The translations under genes and the position numbers were made by a program. A stretch of DNA of 64,000 nucleotides, taken from positions 1,454,117 through 1,518,116 of the forward strand of contig NZ_BSOG01000001.1 of the NCBI RefSeq assembly GCF_030160395.1. Reading direction: 5' to 3'. Below the pieces are notes generated by a model that made no database searches, had not been told where the DNA came from, and worked only from the letters and a program-made list of their open reading frames with translations. Origin of the DNA: Chitinimonas prasina (GTDB lineage Bacteria; Pseudomonadota; Gammaproteobacteria; Burkholderiales; Chitinimonadaceae). This document shows, piece by piece, positions 1 to 8,114 of this stretch (within the stretch, counting starts at the first letter, position 1; each line of letters opens with the position of its first letter).

Positions 1-896
1 AGGACTCCACCTTTGCCATGATGCGCGAGGCCGCCGCCCGCGGCCACACCGTGCTGGCGTTCGAGCAGCGCGACATGCGGGTTCTGGATGGCCGGGTGCT
101 GGCCGACATGCGGGTCATCAACCTGACTGGCGATGCCCACGACTGGTACCGGGCCGAGCCCGCTACCACCCTGGGTCTGCCCGAGGTGGATGCCATCGTG
201 ATGCGCAAGGACCCGCCCTTTGACAGTGAGTACCTGTACGCCACCCATCTGCTGGAGGCGGCGGAGCGCCAGGGCGCCAAGGTGTTCAACAAGCCCCGCG
301 CCCTGCGCGACAACAACGAGAAGCTGGCCATACTGCGCTTTCCCCAGTTTATCGCGCCTACCCTGGTCAGTAGCCGCGACGACGATATCCGTGCGTTTCT
401 GGCCGAGCATGGCGACGTGGTGCTCAAGCCCCTGGATGGTATGGGCGGCACCGGTATTTTCCGGCTGCGGCCGGATGACCCCAATCTGGGTGCCATACTG
501 GAAACCCAGACCCGCAACGGCACGGTCAGCCTGATGGTGCAGCGCTACCTGCCGGCCATCAAGGATGGCGACAAGCGGGTGCTACTGATCGGCGGCAAGC
601 CGGTGGACTGGTGCCTGGCCCGCATACCCAAGGCCGGCGAGACCCGTGGCAATCTGGCCGCCGGCGGCACTGGCGTAGCCAGGCCCTTGACCGCCCGCGA
701 CCGCGAGATAGGCGAGGCGCTGGGCCCCCTGCTGGCGGCCGAGGGTTTGCTGCTTGTGGGGCTGGATGTCATCGGCGACACCCTGACCGAGGTGAATGTG
801 ACCAGCCCGACCTGCTTCCAGGAAATCACGGCGCAATCCGGCATACCGGTGGCTGGCCTGTTCATGGATGCGCTGGAAGCCGCCATCAGCGCGTGA
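1..896 (+). CDS. gshB: Glutathione synthetase, 5' truncated by the window edge
   Basis: ATP-grasp ligase joining gamma-glutamylcysteine and glycine to make glutathione in the cytosol. The reading frame is open from base 3 and reads DSTFAMMREA before the first visible ATG (base 18), which matches the internal start of the family, so the true start lies upstream. Visible family motifs are MRKDPPFD, LKPLDGMGG, the YLPAIKDGDKRV block, ARIPKAGETRGNLAAGG (ATP/Mg binding) and VNVTSPTC near the end. The C-terminus is complete. It is followed by the EIIA-HPr-EI genes, an order typical of Betaproteobacteria. Family assignment is secure; only the first ~20 residues are missing. Confidence 0.97.
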   Translation, partial: DSTFAMMREAAARGHTVLAFEQRDMRVLDGRVLADMRVINLTGDAHDWYRAEPATTLGLPEVDAIVMRKDPPFDSEYLYATHLLEAAERQGAKVFNKPRALRDNNEKLAILRFPQFIAPTLVSSRDDDIRAFLAEHGDVVLKPLDGMGGTGIFRLRPDDPNLGAILETQTRNGTVSLMVQRYLPAIKDGDKRVLLIGGKPVDWCLARIPKAGETRGNLAAGGTGVARPLTARDREIGEALGPLLAAEGLLLVGLDVIGDTLTEVNVTSPTCFQEITAQSGIPVAGLFMDALEAAISA

Positions 897-904
897 GTGG
901 AGGC

Positions 905-924
905 TGCCGGCAGGGCTGCCGGCA
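905..924 (+). other. Hairpin after gshB
   Basis: TGCCGGCAG, a two-base loop and CTGCCGGCA form a 9-bp GC-rich stem 9 bases after the gshB stop. There is no T-run, so it may weaken rather than stop transcription into the PTS genes. Confidence 0.4.
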
Positions 925-1014
925 CCTGCTGACGGTACATTTGTCCGCATATAGTGCAGCGCAGCGGGCGGCGGCTGCTAGAATCGTTTCCAACGCGTTT
1001 TTTTGAGCTTCGTC

Positions 1015-1416
1015 ATGGTTGGAATCCTGTTGGTAACGCACTATGGCCTGGGTGAGAGCCTGGCCGAGTGTGCTGCCCATGTGCTTGGTCGGCCCTTGCC
1101 GCAACTTCGTTATCTGCCGGTGTACCGTAGCGACGACCCAGACGTGGTGCTGGAGCGGGCCAGGGCTTTGCTGGCCGAGCTGGATACCGGTAGTGGCGTG
1201 CTGGTGCTGTCGGACATCTATGGTGGTACGCCGTCCAATGTGGCCTACCGCTTGATCGAGCCGGGCCGCATCGAAGCGGTGGCGGGGGTGAATCTGCCCA
1301 TGCTGGTGCGTACACTCAATTACGGACATGAATCGCTTGATGTGGTGGTCGGCAAGGCCGTCACCGGTGGGTTGGAAGGCGTGATGTACATGCTGCCGCC
1401 CAGCAAGCAGGATTAG
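1015..1416 (+). CDS. PTS EIIA component, mannose/fructose family
   Basis: A 133-residue stand-alone EIIA of the mannose class, accepting phosphate from HPr. The phosphorylatable histidine is His9 in VTHYGLGESL, and the second conserved block is SDIYGGTPSN. I chose the ATG at 1015 because family members begin a few residues before the histidine motif; an in-frame TTG four codons upstream is less likely. It sits 14 bases ahead of HPr and Enzyme I with no EIIB/EIIC sugar permease, which points to a regulatory phosphorelay rather than sugar import. Confidence 0.9.
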   Translation: MVGILLVTHYGLGESLAECAAHVLGRPLPQLRYLPVYRSDDPDVVLERARALLAELDTGSGVLVLSDIYGGTPSNVAYRLIEPGRIEAVAGVNLPMLVRTLNYGHESLDVVVGKAVTGGLEGVMYMLPPSKQD

Positions 1417-1430
1417 AGAGACAGAACACC

Positions 1431-1700
1431 ATGGCGCAACAGGAAGTTGAAATCATCAACAAGCTGGGCCTGCATGCCCGGGCCTCCAGCAAACTGACCC
1501 AGTTGGCCAGCCGCTTTCGCAGCGAGGTCTGGCTGACCCGTAATGGCAAGCGCGTCAACGCCAAGAGCATCATGGGCGTCATGATGCTGGCCGCCGCCAA
1601 GGGCAGCCGTATCAGTGTGGAGATAAGCGGCGAGGATGAGGATGCTGCCATGGCAGCCATTACCGAGCTGATTGCCAACCGTTTCGACGAGTCGGAATAG
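1431..1700 (+). CDS. ptsH: Phosphocarrier protein HPr
   Basis: An 89-residue HPr that relays phosphate from Enzyme I to EIIA. The active His15 lies in NKLGLHARAS. Ser46 lies in NAKSIMGVMML, the position that HPr kinase phosphorylates in organisms that have it. Length and motif spacing are standard. Only 5 bases separate it from ptsI, so the two are co-transcribed and probably translationally coupled. Confidence 0.97.
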   Translation: MAQQEVEIINKLGLHARASSKLTQLASRFRSEVWLTRNGKRVNAKSIMGVMMLAAAKGSRISVEISGEDEDAAMAAITELIANRFDESE

Positions 1701-1705
1701 CCCCC

Positions 1706-3439
1706 ATGACCATCACCCTGCACGGCATAGGCATAGGTGGCGGTATCGCCATAGGCCGCGCGCATCTGGTGAGCCATACCGATCTCGAAGTTGCCCACTA
1801 CGAGATCACGGACGCCGAGGTGCCCGCTGAGATTGCCCGTTTCGATGCGGCGGTGCGGCTGACCCGCAAGGAGCTGGAGCAGCTGTGGGGCAGCATTCCC
1901 GAGAATGCCCCGACCGAGCTGGGCGCCTTTCTCAGCCTGCATGTGATGCTGCTGAACGATCACACCATCAGCCGAGAGCCGCGCGACATCATCCAGGCGC
2001 AGCACTGCAATGCCGAATGGGCGCTCAAGCTGCAGCAGGACAGGCTGCTGGAGCAGTTCGACGTTATTGAAGAGGAATACCTGCGCGAGCGCCGCGCTGA
2101 TGTGATCCAGGTGGTGGAGCGCATCTTCAAGGCGCTCAATGGCGAAGGGGGGGGCCACTATGTGCCGCCCGAGGACAGCAAGGAACGCATCCTGGTGGCG
2201 CACGACCTGTCGCCGGCCGATATGGTGCTGTTCAAGGAAGCCGAGTTCGCCGCCTTCTTGACCGATGTGGGCGGCCCGACCTCGCATACCGCCATCCTGG
2301 CGCGCAGCCTCGATATCCCCTCGGTACTGGCGCTGCACCATGCTCGCCAGCTGATACGCGAGGATGAGACCCTGATTGTCGATGGCACGGCCGGCGTGGC
2401 CATCATCGACCCCAGTGAAACCATACTGACCGAGTACCGCAAGCGCCAGGCTGGCTATGCCGCCGACCGCAAGAAGCTGCGCGGGCTCAAGACCACCACC
2501 GCCAAGACGCTGGATGGCACGGCCATCGAGCTGCACGCCAATATCGAGATGCCCGGCGATGTGGAGCAGGCGCTGGCCAATGGCGCCACCGGCGTGGGCC
2601 TGTACCGCTCCGAGTTCCTGTTCCTGGGTCGCGACGACCTGCCGGATGAGGATGAGCAATACGCCTCCTACAAGGCCGTGATCCAGGGCATGAAAGGCGC
2701 GCCTGTCACCATCCGTACCATAGACCTGGGCCGTGACAAGATGCCCAAGTGGGCGGAAGGCGAAATCATCTCTGCCGCTAACCCGGCACTGGGTTTGACC
2801 GGCGTACGCCTGTGCCTGGCCGAGCCGCATATGTTCCGCACCCAGCTGCGGGCGCTGCTGCGTGCCGGCCGCCATGGCAAGCTCAAGCTGCTGGTGCCCA
2901 TGCTGGCCAACCTGGCGGAAGTGAACCAGGTGTTGTTCCACGTGGAGCAGGCCAAGGAAGGCCTGCGCGAGGATGGCATCGAGTTCTCCGACTTGGTGGA
3001 GATAGGCGGCATGATAGAAGTGCCCGGCGCGGCCATTACCGTGGGGCATTTCCTGAAGAAGCTGGATTTTGTCTCCATCGGCACCAATGACCTGATTCAG
3101 TACACCCTGGCGGTCGATAGAGGCGACGATAGCGTCAGCCATCTGTACGACCCCTTCCACCCTGCCGTACTGCACCTGATCGCCCATGTGATCAAGACGG
3201 CCGACCAGGCCAATGTGCCGGTGTCGGTCTGTGGCGAGATGGCCGGTGATGTCCGCCTGACCCCCTTGTTGCTGGCCCTGGGCCTTCGGCGGTTCTCCAT
3301 GCATCCTGCCCAGTTGCTGAATGTGAAACAGATTATCCTCAGCTGCGACCTGCAGAAGCTGGGTGCGCTGCGCCCCATGCTGGAGCAGGCCGCCGATGCC
3401 GATCAGGTACGTGAAATGCTCAACGATGTAGTGGCCTGA
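1706..3439 (+). CDS. ptsI: PTS Enzyme I (phosphoenolpyruvate-protein phosphotransferase)
   Basis: A 577-residue cytosolic enzyme taking phosphate from phosphoenolpyruvate and passing it to HPr. The phospho-histidine is His194 in GGPTSHTAILAR. The PEP-binding TIM barrel shows GLYRSEFLF, the RTIDLGRDK block, GGMIEVPGAA, SIGTNDLIQYTLAVDR and the C-terminal VCGEMAGD with its catalytic cysteine. Length is normal (about 575). It is the last gene of the EIIA-ptsH-ptsI set and runs convergently toward the TetR gene. Confidence 0.98.
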   Translation: MTITLHGIGIGGGIAIGRAHLVSHTDLEVAHYEITDAEVPAEIARFDAAVRLTRKELEQLWGSIPENAPTELGAFLSLHVMLLNDHTISREPRDIIQAQHCNAEWALKLQQDRLLEQFDVIEEEYLRERRADVIQVVERIFKALNGEGGGHYVPPEDSKERILVAHDLSPADMVLFKEAEFAAFLTDVGGPTSHTAILARSLDIPSVLALHHARQLIREDETLIVDGTAGVAIIDPSETILTEYRKRQAGYAADRKKLRGLKTTTAKTLDGTAIELHANIEMPGDVEQALANGATGVGLYRSEFLFLGRDDLPDEDEQYASYKAVIQGMKGAPVTIRTIDLGRDKMPKWAEGEIISAANPALGLTGVRLCLAEPHMFRTQLRALLRAGRHGKLKLLVPMLANLAEVNQVLFHVEQAKEGLREDGIEFSDLVEIGGMIEVPGAAITVGHFLKKLDFVSIGTNDLIQYTLAVDRGDDSVSHLYDPFHPAVLHLIAHVIKTADQANVPVSVCGEMAGDVRLTPLLLALGLRRFSMHPAQLLNVKQIILSCDLQKLGALRPMLEQAADADQVREMLNDVVA

Positions 3440-3541
3440 GCGCGCCGGCCACCGGGTGTACAGCCTGTGGAGTTGGGACAGATATCTACCGGTGCGGCCT
3501 GGAAAGGCGCGGCGGCCCCTACGCTACTAGCGGTGCATAGT

Positions 3542-3563
3542 CCCAGCATCGTCCCATGCTGGG
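3542..3563. terminator. Hairpin between convergent ptsI and tetR
   Basis: CCCAGCAT and ATGCTGGG form an 8-bp stem with a 6-base loop, just before the tetR stop and in the convergent gap after ptsI. No clear T-run on either strand, so terminator function is tentative. Confidence 0.45.
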
Positions 3564-3569
3564 CACAAA

Positions 3570-4205
3570 TCAGGCCGGCAGTACCACGCCCACGCCCCGC
3601 AGCAATGCCCGCGAGGCGCTGTCCACCAGGGGCGATAGCGGTTTGAGCGTTACCCAGGGCTCGTCGCCCAGGGTCATATGCAGGGCGATCAGCCCATGCA
3701 GGGTGCCCCAGAACATCTGCAGCAGTGCGTCAGCATCAGGTTCGGTGATGCTGGGGGTGCCCTCTATCAAGGCCACGAACAGCGCGCGGGCGTAGGCGTA
3801 GGCATCTTCGTTGGGGTTGCCGTGCTCGGCGGCGGATTCCTCGACACTGACCGGTGGCGGCGGGCTGATAAAGATGCGGCGGTAGTGTTCGGGCTGGTGC
3901 TGGGCAAAATGGGCAAAGCGCTCTGCCATGCCCAGAATGCGCTCGGCTGGGCTGGCATCAGCCACGTCGTGGTCCATCAATTGCCGGGTCAGCTCGGCAA
4001 AGTCCTCGTCGGCAATGACGCGCAGCATGGCGGCCTTGTCTTCGAACTGGCTGTAGATGACGCTGGTGGAATATTCGATGCGGCTGGCAATGGCGCGTAC
4101 GGTGAGGGCTTCGTAGCCCCCCTCGGCGCAGAGGGCGCGGGCGGCATCGATGATTTTTCGGCGCAGGACTTCGCGCTCGCGTTGACGACGTTCGGCGATG
4201 GACAT
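3570..4205 (-). CDS. TetR/AcrR-family transcriptional regulator (WHG C-terminal domain type)
   Basis: A 211-residue repressor-type protein. The N-terminal helix-turn-helix spans about residues 14-60 (AARALCAEGGYEALTVRAIA, then STSVIYSQFEDKAAML). The C-terminal ligand domain contains FWGTLHGLIAL, typical of the WHG class. I chose the ATG at 4205 (MSIAERRQRER) because the family starts just before the basic helix; the longer frame upstream reads as non-family sequence. It lies downstream of the fadL-like and ceramidase genes on the same strand, and is the obvious candidate regulator of that cluster. The ligand is unknown; a lipid or sphingoid base would fit. Confidence 0.88.
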   Translation of the reverse strand: MSIAERRQREREVLRRKIIDAARALCAEGGYEALTVRAIASRIEYSTSVIYSQFEDKAAMLRVIADEDFAELTRQLMDHDVADASPAERILGMAERFAHFAQHQPEHYRRIFISPPPPVSVEESAAEHGNPNEDAYAYARALFVALIEGTPSITEPDADALLQMFWGTLHGLIALHMTLGDEPWVTLKPLSPLVDSASRALLRGVGVVLPA

Positions 4206-4256
4206 GGTGCAGCCTGTGATGCAGAAGATGCTATTTGAGCACTGGGCCGTAGCCGC

Positions 4257-4269
4257 GTAAACGGTTGAC
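4257..4269. promoter_or_regulatory. Imperfect palindrome upstream of tetR
   Basis: GTAAACGGTTGAC is a near-perfect 13-bp dyad (GTAAAC / GTTGAC, one mismatch) about 50 bases upstream of the tetR start. It resembles, without matching in spacing, the GTAAC-N3-GTTAT half-sites in the control region at 7946-8092. Possibly an autoregulatory site. Confidence 0.25.
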
Positions 4270-4421
4270 AGAAATATAAGTATCCTTTGCGCATAGGTGC
4301 TGTGCTTGCCAAGCCGCTGTTTTGGCGAGGGTTGGGCGTGCCTGCCCGGGATGACTGTGCCTCCGCCACGCCGGGGCAGCCGGCGCAACGGAGTCACAAC
4401 CGGGCCGGTGTGGGCCGGCGC

Positions 4422-5837
4422 TTACCAGCTGTGGCGATACTGTAAGCCCAAGGACCACAGCGACAGATCGAAGCTGCCGCGTACCCGGAACTTCTGTTCA
4501 GCGGCAAAGAAAGGATAGTCGGCCCGGTTGTAGGCGGTGTCGGTGTAATCCACGGCGGCATCATCCATGCGTACATAGGCCAGGCCTACATCCAGCTTAC
4601 CGGCCTTGCTGGGGCGCCAGCTCAGGCCAGTAGTTAGCCACAGGCGGTCCGCGTCGGGGGTGGAGGGATGGCGCCAATGGGCTGAGCGTACCGGGGTCTG
4701 GTCCCAGGCCAGACCGAACTTCCAGTCCATGCTGTCGCTCTGCCGCCAGGTGGTACCCAGGCCCAGACGGGTAGTGTCGCGCCAGTTCTGCACCTGTACC
4801 TGGTCGGGCGTATTGCTGATCACGGCCCGCAACTCGTCAAAGCGCTTCCAGCCGGTACGGGTCAGGTCGGCCTGCAGCGACCATGTTTGGTTCAAGGGCA
4901 GGTCGGCAGCCAGTTGCAGGCGCCAGGGCAGCTTGACCTTGGCCGTAGCCGACTGGATTTCCGATTCCAGGCTCAAGCCCAGGCCAGCGGCCAACTCGCT
5001 GTAGAGCGGCGGAATATCGACCCGATAGTCGCCCTTGGCCTTGGGCGTCATGCTGCTGCGAAAGCTGGCCGCCAGGCTGCCGCCCCCTTCCAGCTGGTAC
5101 AACAGGCCCAGGTTGGCCCCCCAGCCCCAGCCATCGCCCTTGAGCGTGGCCTTGCCGTCTATCACAGGTATGGCCTGCCCCAGCGCCATTTCGGCGATGC
5201 TGGCCTCGTAACGGAAATCCAGCGCCTTGCTGGCCTCGGCATCGACCAGCGTGGCATTGAGGCCCAGGCCCAGCGATAGCCGGGGGCTGATGCGCCAAGC
5301 CAGGCTGGGGCTGATGTTGAGACCGGTGAGGACGGTGTCGATGGCGGTATAGCGGCCGGCCCAATTGGCATCGAAGCGGGTTTCGCTGCCAAACGGGGCA
5401 TAGACGCCCACCCCCAGTACCAGATCGTGGCTCAGGGGCTGGGCATAGAAAAAGCCGGGCACCACGCCGCCCCGGCCGGCATCGCTACCACCGCTGCCGC
5501 CCACCGGCCGGATTTCGCCGGTAGGTGTGCCCAGCATGCTGCTGGTGCCGACGGTGCCGGTGGCACGGTCCACCAGCCAGGTGTCGCTGCCGGTGGCATG
5601 AAAACGGGCCGAGAAATCCAGGTAGTTGCCTGCCGCCACCAACTGCGGCCCCTGCACCCGTATCAGTGCAGCAGGATTGTGGAAGACGGCGCTGGCGTCG
5701 TCGGTGACGGCGGCGGCGCCAGCCCAGGCATTGCCCATACCGGCGGCGCCCTGTTCATCCAGGGCAAAGCCGCTAGCCTGTGCGGCGGGTAGCAGGGCCA
5801 GCGCCACCAGGGTGGCCAGGGTCTGTTGCTGCTTCAT
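4422..5837 (-). CDS. FadL/OmpP1-family outer-membrane lipid transporter
   Basis: A 471-residue beta-barrel protein for uptake of long-chain fatty acids or other hydrophobic molecules across the outer membrane. It has a cleavable signal (MKQQQTLATLVALALLPAAQASG), then the family's N-terminal hatch motif with DASAVFHNPAAL, and alternating amphipathic strands to a C-terminal LGLQYRHSW. The ATG at 5837 is preceded by a good GAGGAG ribosome site. It lies between the ceramidase and the TetR gene on the same strand, which suggests import of ceramide, fatty acid or sphingoid base. Substrate is inferred from context only. Confidence 0.92.
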   Translation of the reverse strand: MKQQQTLATLVALALLPAAQASGFALDEQGAAGMGNAWAGAAAVTDDASAVFHNPAALIRVQGPQLVAAGNYLDFSARFHATGSDTWLVDRATGTVGTSSMLGTPTGEIRPVGGSGGSDAGRGGVVPGFFYAQPLSHDLVLGVGVYAPFGSETRFDANWAGRYTAIDTVLTGLNISPSLAWRISPRLSLGLGLNATLVDAEASKALDFRYEASIAEMALGQAIPVIDGKATLKGDGWGWGANLGLLYQLEGGGSLAASFRSSMTPKAKGDYRVDIPPLYSELAAGLGLSLESEIQSATAKVKLPWRLQLAADLPLNQTWSLQADLTRTGWKRFDELRAVISNTPDQVQVQNWRDTTRLGLGTTWRQSDSMDWKFGLAWDQTPVRSAHWRHPSTPDADRLWLTTGLSWRPSKAGKLDVGLAYVRMDDAAVDYTDTAYNRADYPFFAAEQKFRVRGSFDLSLWSLGLQYRHSW

Positions 5838-5886
5838 GTGTGCTCCTCGTTATTGTTAGTGTCTGATTGCGATGGTGCGGCCTCGT

Positions 5887-5918
5887 CACGGCCTTGCCCG
5901 GTTTAGGGCAAGGCCGTG
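5887..5918 (-). other. Strong hairpin between ceramidase and fadL-like genes
   Basis: CACGGCCTTGCCC and GGGCAAGGCCGTG make a perfect 13-bp stem with a 6-base loop, 16 bases after the ceramidase stop and about 50 bases before the porin start. No T-run follows on the minus strand. It could be a partial terminator or a processing/stability element setting porin versus ceramidase expression. Confidence 0.6.
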
Positions 5919-5933
5919 CGTGGTACGGGGGAC

Positions 5934-7922
5934 TTAGTAGACGGTAAAGCTGCGGCTGCTGCCCGAGAGTCCGTAGATCTGGCCGTTCCAGCCATTCTTG
6001 TAGTTACCCAGGTGGACAATCCGGTACTGCCCCGGCGTGGTATCCAGCGGTATCTGCCACTGGATGCGGGCTTGCGAAGTGCCCCACACCGGGTCTATGC
6101 GTACCCAGTGGTAGCGCGTGCTCCAGTCGTCGTCGCTGGCCACTCGGCGCCAGGTACTGCCATCCCAGCGCTCGATGCTGACGAAGGTGTTGTTGCGGCG
6201 CAGATTGTTCTTGGGGTGGCCGGTCCAGAACCAGGCTTCGGCAGTCTGGCCACGGCTGTAGCTGGCCGCTGTATCGCGATCCAGCTGGCCGAACGATTTG
6301 AAGATTGGGGTGTTATCGAGCACCACACCGGTCTGCAGGCTCATCTGGTTGCCGGAGAGATCACGCGGTTGCGGACCCGCGGCTACCGCCTGGCCATTAC
6401 GCAGGGCCGTGGCCAGATCCTGGTACAGCTGGGCATAGGCCGGCAGGGTGCGGCGGCCAAAGTGGGTGGAGGCACCCTCGTAGTGCTGGGCGTCATACTC
6501 CTCCGGGGTGGCCACATAGCCGGCGTAGGCGTTGGTATAGCCGGCAAAGATCACATTCCCCAGCGGCAGCCCCATGGCCTGGGCCACCGTCTCGCGCACA
6601 CGGCGGCCGGCCATGACGGTGAACTCACCTGGCCCTGCCACAATGGCCAGCTGGCCTATGCGCGCCACCGATACTGGTAGCACTTCAGGTGTCCAGGGGA
6701 AGGGCTTTTGCAGGCCGGTGGCGATCATGATGGGCTTGGGGGCCTGGCAGTCCTCCACCTCCTTGGGCGCACCAAACAGCGCACCGCCCAGCTGGGCCAG
6801 GAAGGGATTGCTGGTCAGGTCGCCCTCGTTGAAGCCATCCTCGCCCCGGCCATCCTCGGTACCGGCGGCAAAGGCGCGGCCCAATGCGGCCGGGCAGGTC
6901 TGGCCACCGCCAAACTCAGGCCGCAGCGCCACCTGCGAGAGATTGGCGTATTGCTGGCGGTAGTCCACCGGCCCGCTTACCAGCTCGCTGGCGCCATTGA
7001 ACAGGCTGAGGGCACGGCCGGCCTGACGCTCGCCCAGCAACCGGGTGTTGTCGTATTCATTGCTGGTGGGGCCGTTACCGTTCAGCCACAGGTTGGGCGT
7101 CATATCGCCCGCATTGCTCTGGGCGAAGGCCGCGACAAAGTCGTTGCGGCCCTGCTTGCCGTAGACCTGCTTCTCTATGTATTGGGCGGCATAGCCCTTG
7201 TTGTCGCCCGAGACCAGGGTATTGCCGGGATGCATGGAGACGCCGTGGGTGGCGAACCAGCTGATCAGCCCCACATCGCGGCCGCCCTGGCTGAAGCGCA
7301 GCACGGTCATGGTGGGGTCTATGTTGTGCTGCCAGCGGCTGCGTTCGGTTGCCGGGTTGCGCTCATAGGCCGGTAGCGAGCGGTTGGCGCTGGCATCGAA
7401 CAACTCGCCCCGTGCCACCCGGATCTCGCCGGGCTTGAGGTCGGCATCGGCGGCCACGATGGCTTCGACTATGCCATCGACTGCGGCATGGAAGGTGGCG
7501 GCGTTGTAGCCCAGGGTAGTGAAGTTATACAGGGCGTAGTGCGAGAAGCCACCAGGGCCGGCGTGGGTATGGGTGGCCGACAGCAGCACGTTCTCGCGGG
7601 TATAGCGGTTGCCGAAGCGGGCCTGCAGGCGGTTCAGCACCGCCTGGTGCACACCCTGGAAGACCATGCCCAGGTCGTTGTTGACGAATACCAGCCGGCG
7701 GCCTGCTTCATCCTGCACCACAAAGGCCCGTGCCCATTGGCGCATATGGATGCCGGCGGTCTTCTGGTCCAGCTTGGCATAGCCCATCATGCCGACTTCG
7801 GCCGCCTCGCCGGTGATGTCGGCCTTGCCCCGACCAACCAGGTATCCCGCCTGGGCAGGCAGGGTCAGGAACAGTGCGACCAGGCATAGCCAGCGGCCGG
7901 AACGCTGTTTGAAAGCATGCAT
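5934..7922 (-). CDS. Neutral ceramidase, secreted
   Basis: A 662-residue neutral/alkaline ceramidase that would split the amide bond of ceramide into a fatty acid and a sphingoid base. A signal peptide (about residues 1-25, ending LPAQA) targets it to the periplasm or outside. Zinc-site motifs are visible: THTHAGPGG (His118/His120), FATHGVSM (His226), VAGPGEF (Glu433) and the tyrosines around 466-469. A C-terminal immunoglobulin-like domain ends the protein. The family's GDxSPN nucleophile motif reads GDMTPN here, putting Thr275 where the catalytic serine normally is. The minus-strand start has AAGGAGA upstream. It heads a leftward ceramidase-porin-TetR set and is divergent from the oxidoreductase operon. 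Confidence 0.93.
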   Translation of the reverse strand: MHAFKQRSGRWLCLVALFLTLPAQAGYLVGRGKADITGEAAEVGMMGYAKLDQKTAGIHMRQWARAFVVQDEAGRRLVFVNNDLGMVFQGVHQAVLNRLQARFGNRYTRENVLLSATHTHAGPGGFSHYALYNFTTLGYNAATFHAAVDGIVEAIVAADADLKPGEIRVARGELFDASANRSLPAYERNPATERSRWQHNIDPTMTVLRFSQGGRDVGLISWFATHGVSMHPGNTLVSGDNKGYAAQYIEKQVYGKQGRNDFVAAFAQSNAGDMTPNLWLNGNGPTSNEYDNTRLLGERQAGRALSLFNGASELVSGPVDYRQQYANLSQVALRPEFGGGQTCPAALGRAFAAGTEDGRGEDGFNEGDLTSNPFLAQLGGALFGAPKEVEDCQAPKPIMIATGLQKPFPWTPEVLPVSVARIGQLAIVAGPGEFTVMAGRRVRETVAQAMGLPLGNVIFAGYTNAYAGYVATPEEYDAQHYEGASTHFGRRTLPAYAQLYQDLATALRNGQAVAAGPQPRDLSGNQMSLQTGVVLDNTPIFKSFGQLDRDTAASYSRGQTAEAWFWTGHPKNNLRRNNTFVSIERWDGSTWRRVASDDDWSTRYHWVRIDPVWGTSQARIQWQIPLDTTPGQYRIVHLGNYKNGWNGQIYGLSGSSRSFTVY

Positions 7923-7945
7923 GACGTGTCTCCTTTGTGTGTTTG

Positions 7946-7960
7946 TGTAACGATGTTATG
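7946..7960. promoter_or_regulatory. Operator-like site 1 (ceramidase side)
   Basis: TGTAACGATGTTATG contains the dyad TAAC-N3-GTTA. Its first 14 bases recur exactly in inverted orientation at 8079-8092, next to the divergent operon. It overlaps the predicted -10 of the ceramidase promoter, the placement expected for a repressor site. The neighbouring TetR protein is the likely binder (inference). Confidence 0.65.
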
Positions 7961-7982
7961 AATCACGTTTTGGATTTGTCAA
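7953..7982 (-). promoter_or_regulatory. Predicted sigma-70 promoter of the ceramidase gene
   Basis: On the minus strand TTGACA (7982-7977, perfect consensus -35) is followed after 18 bases by TAACAT (7958-7953) as the -10. The start codon is 31 bases further on behind a good AGGAGA ribosome site. Confidence 0.65.
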
Positions 7983-7994
7983 ACCCCGATTTGA

Positions 7995-8002
7995 TTGCGC
8001 AA
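7995..8002. repeat. TTGCGCAA palindrome, copy 1
   Basis: An 8-bp perfect palindrome in the divergent control region, lying 12 bases upstream of the ceramidase -35. A second identical copy lies at 8054-8061. Could be a second regulator site. Confidence 0.4.
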
Positions 8003-8053
8003 GTAATTGATGTAAAAGCGCAAATTATGCTGCGATGCAACAGAAATGGTAGC

Positions 8054-8061
8054 TTGCGCAA
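8054..8061. repeat. TTGCGCAA palindrome, copy 2
   Basis: Second copy of the 8-bp palindrome, 59 bases from the first. It coincides with where a weak -35 (TTGCGC) for the rightward operon would lie, 18 bases before a GATAAC -10-like sequence at 8078. Confidence 0.4.
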
Positions 8062-8077
8062 TACAAAGGTTTTATGG

Positions 8078-8092
8078 GATAACATCGTTACA
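8078..8092. promoter_or_regulatory. Operator-like site 2 (oxidoreductase side)
   Basis: GATAACATCGTTACA; bases 8079-8092 are the exact reverse complement of 7946-7959. It lies 22 bases before the GTG start of the oxidoreductase and overlaps the probable -10, mirroring site 1. The symmetrical pair suggests that one repressor controls both arms. Confidence 0.65.
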
Positions 8093-8114
8093 AGAAGGGG
8101 AAGAGGAGAGGCGA

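Noticed and set aside
1361-3304. 647-codon open frame antisense to ptsH/ptsI
   Set aside because: Reads as Gln/His-rich shadow of a highly conserved gene in GC-rich DNA; no domain or ribosome site.
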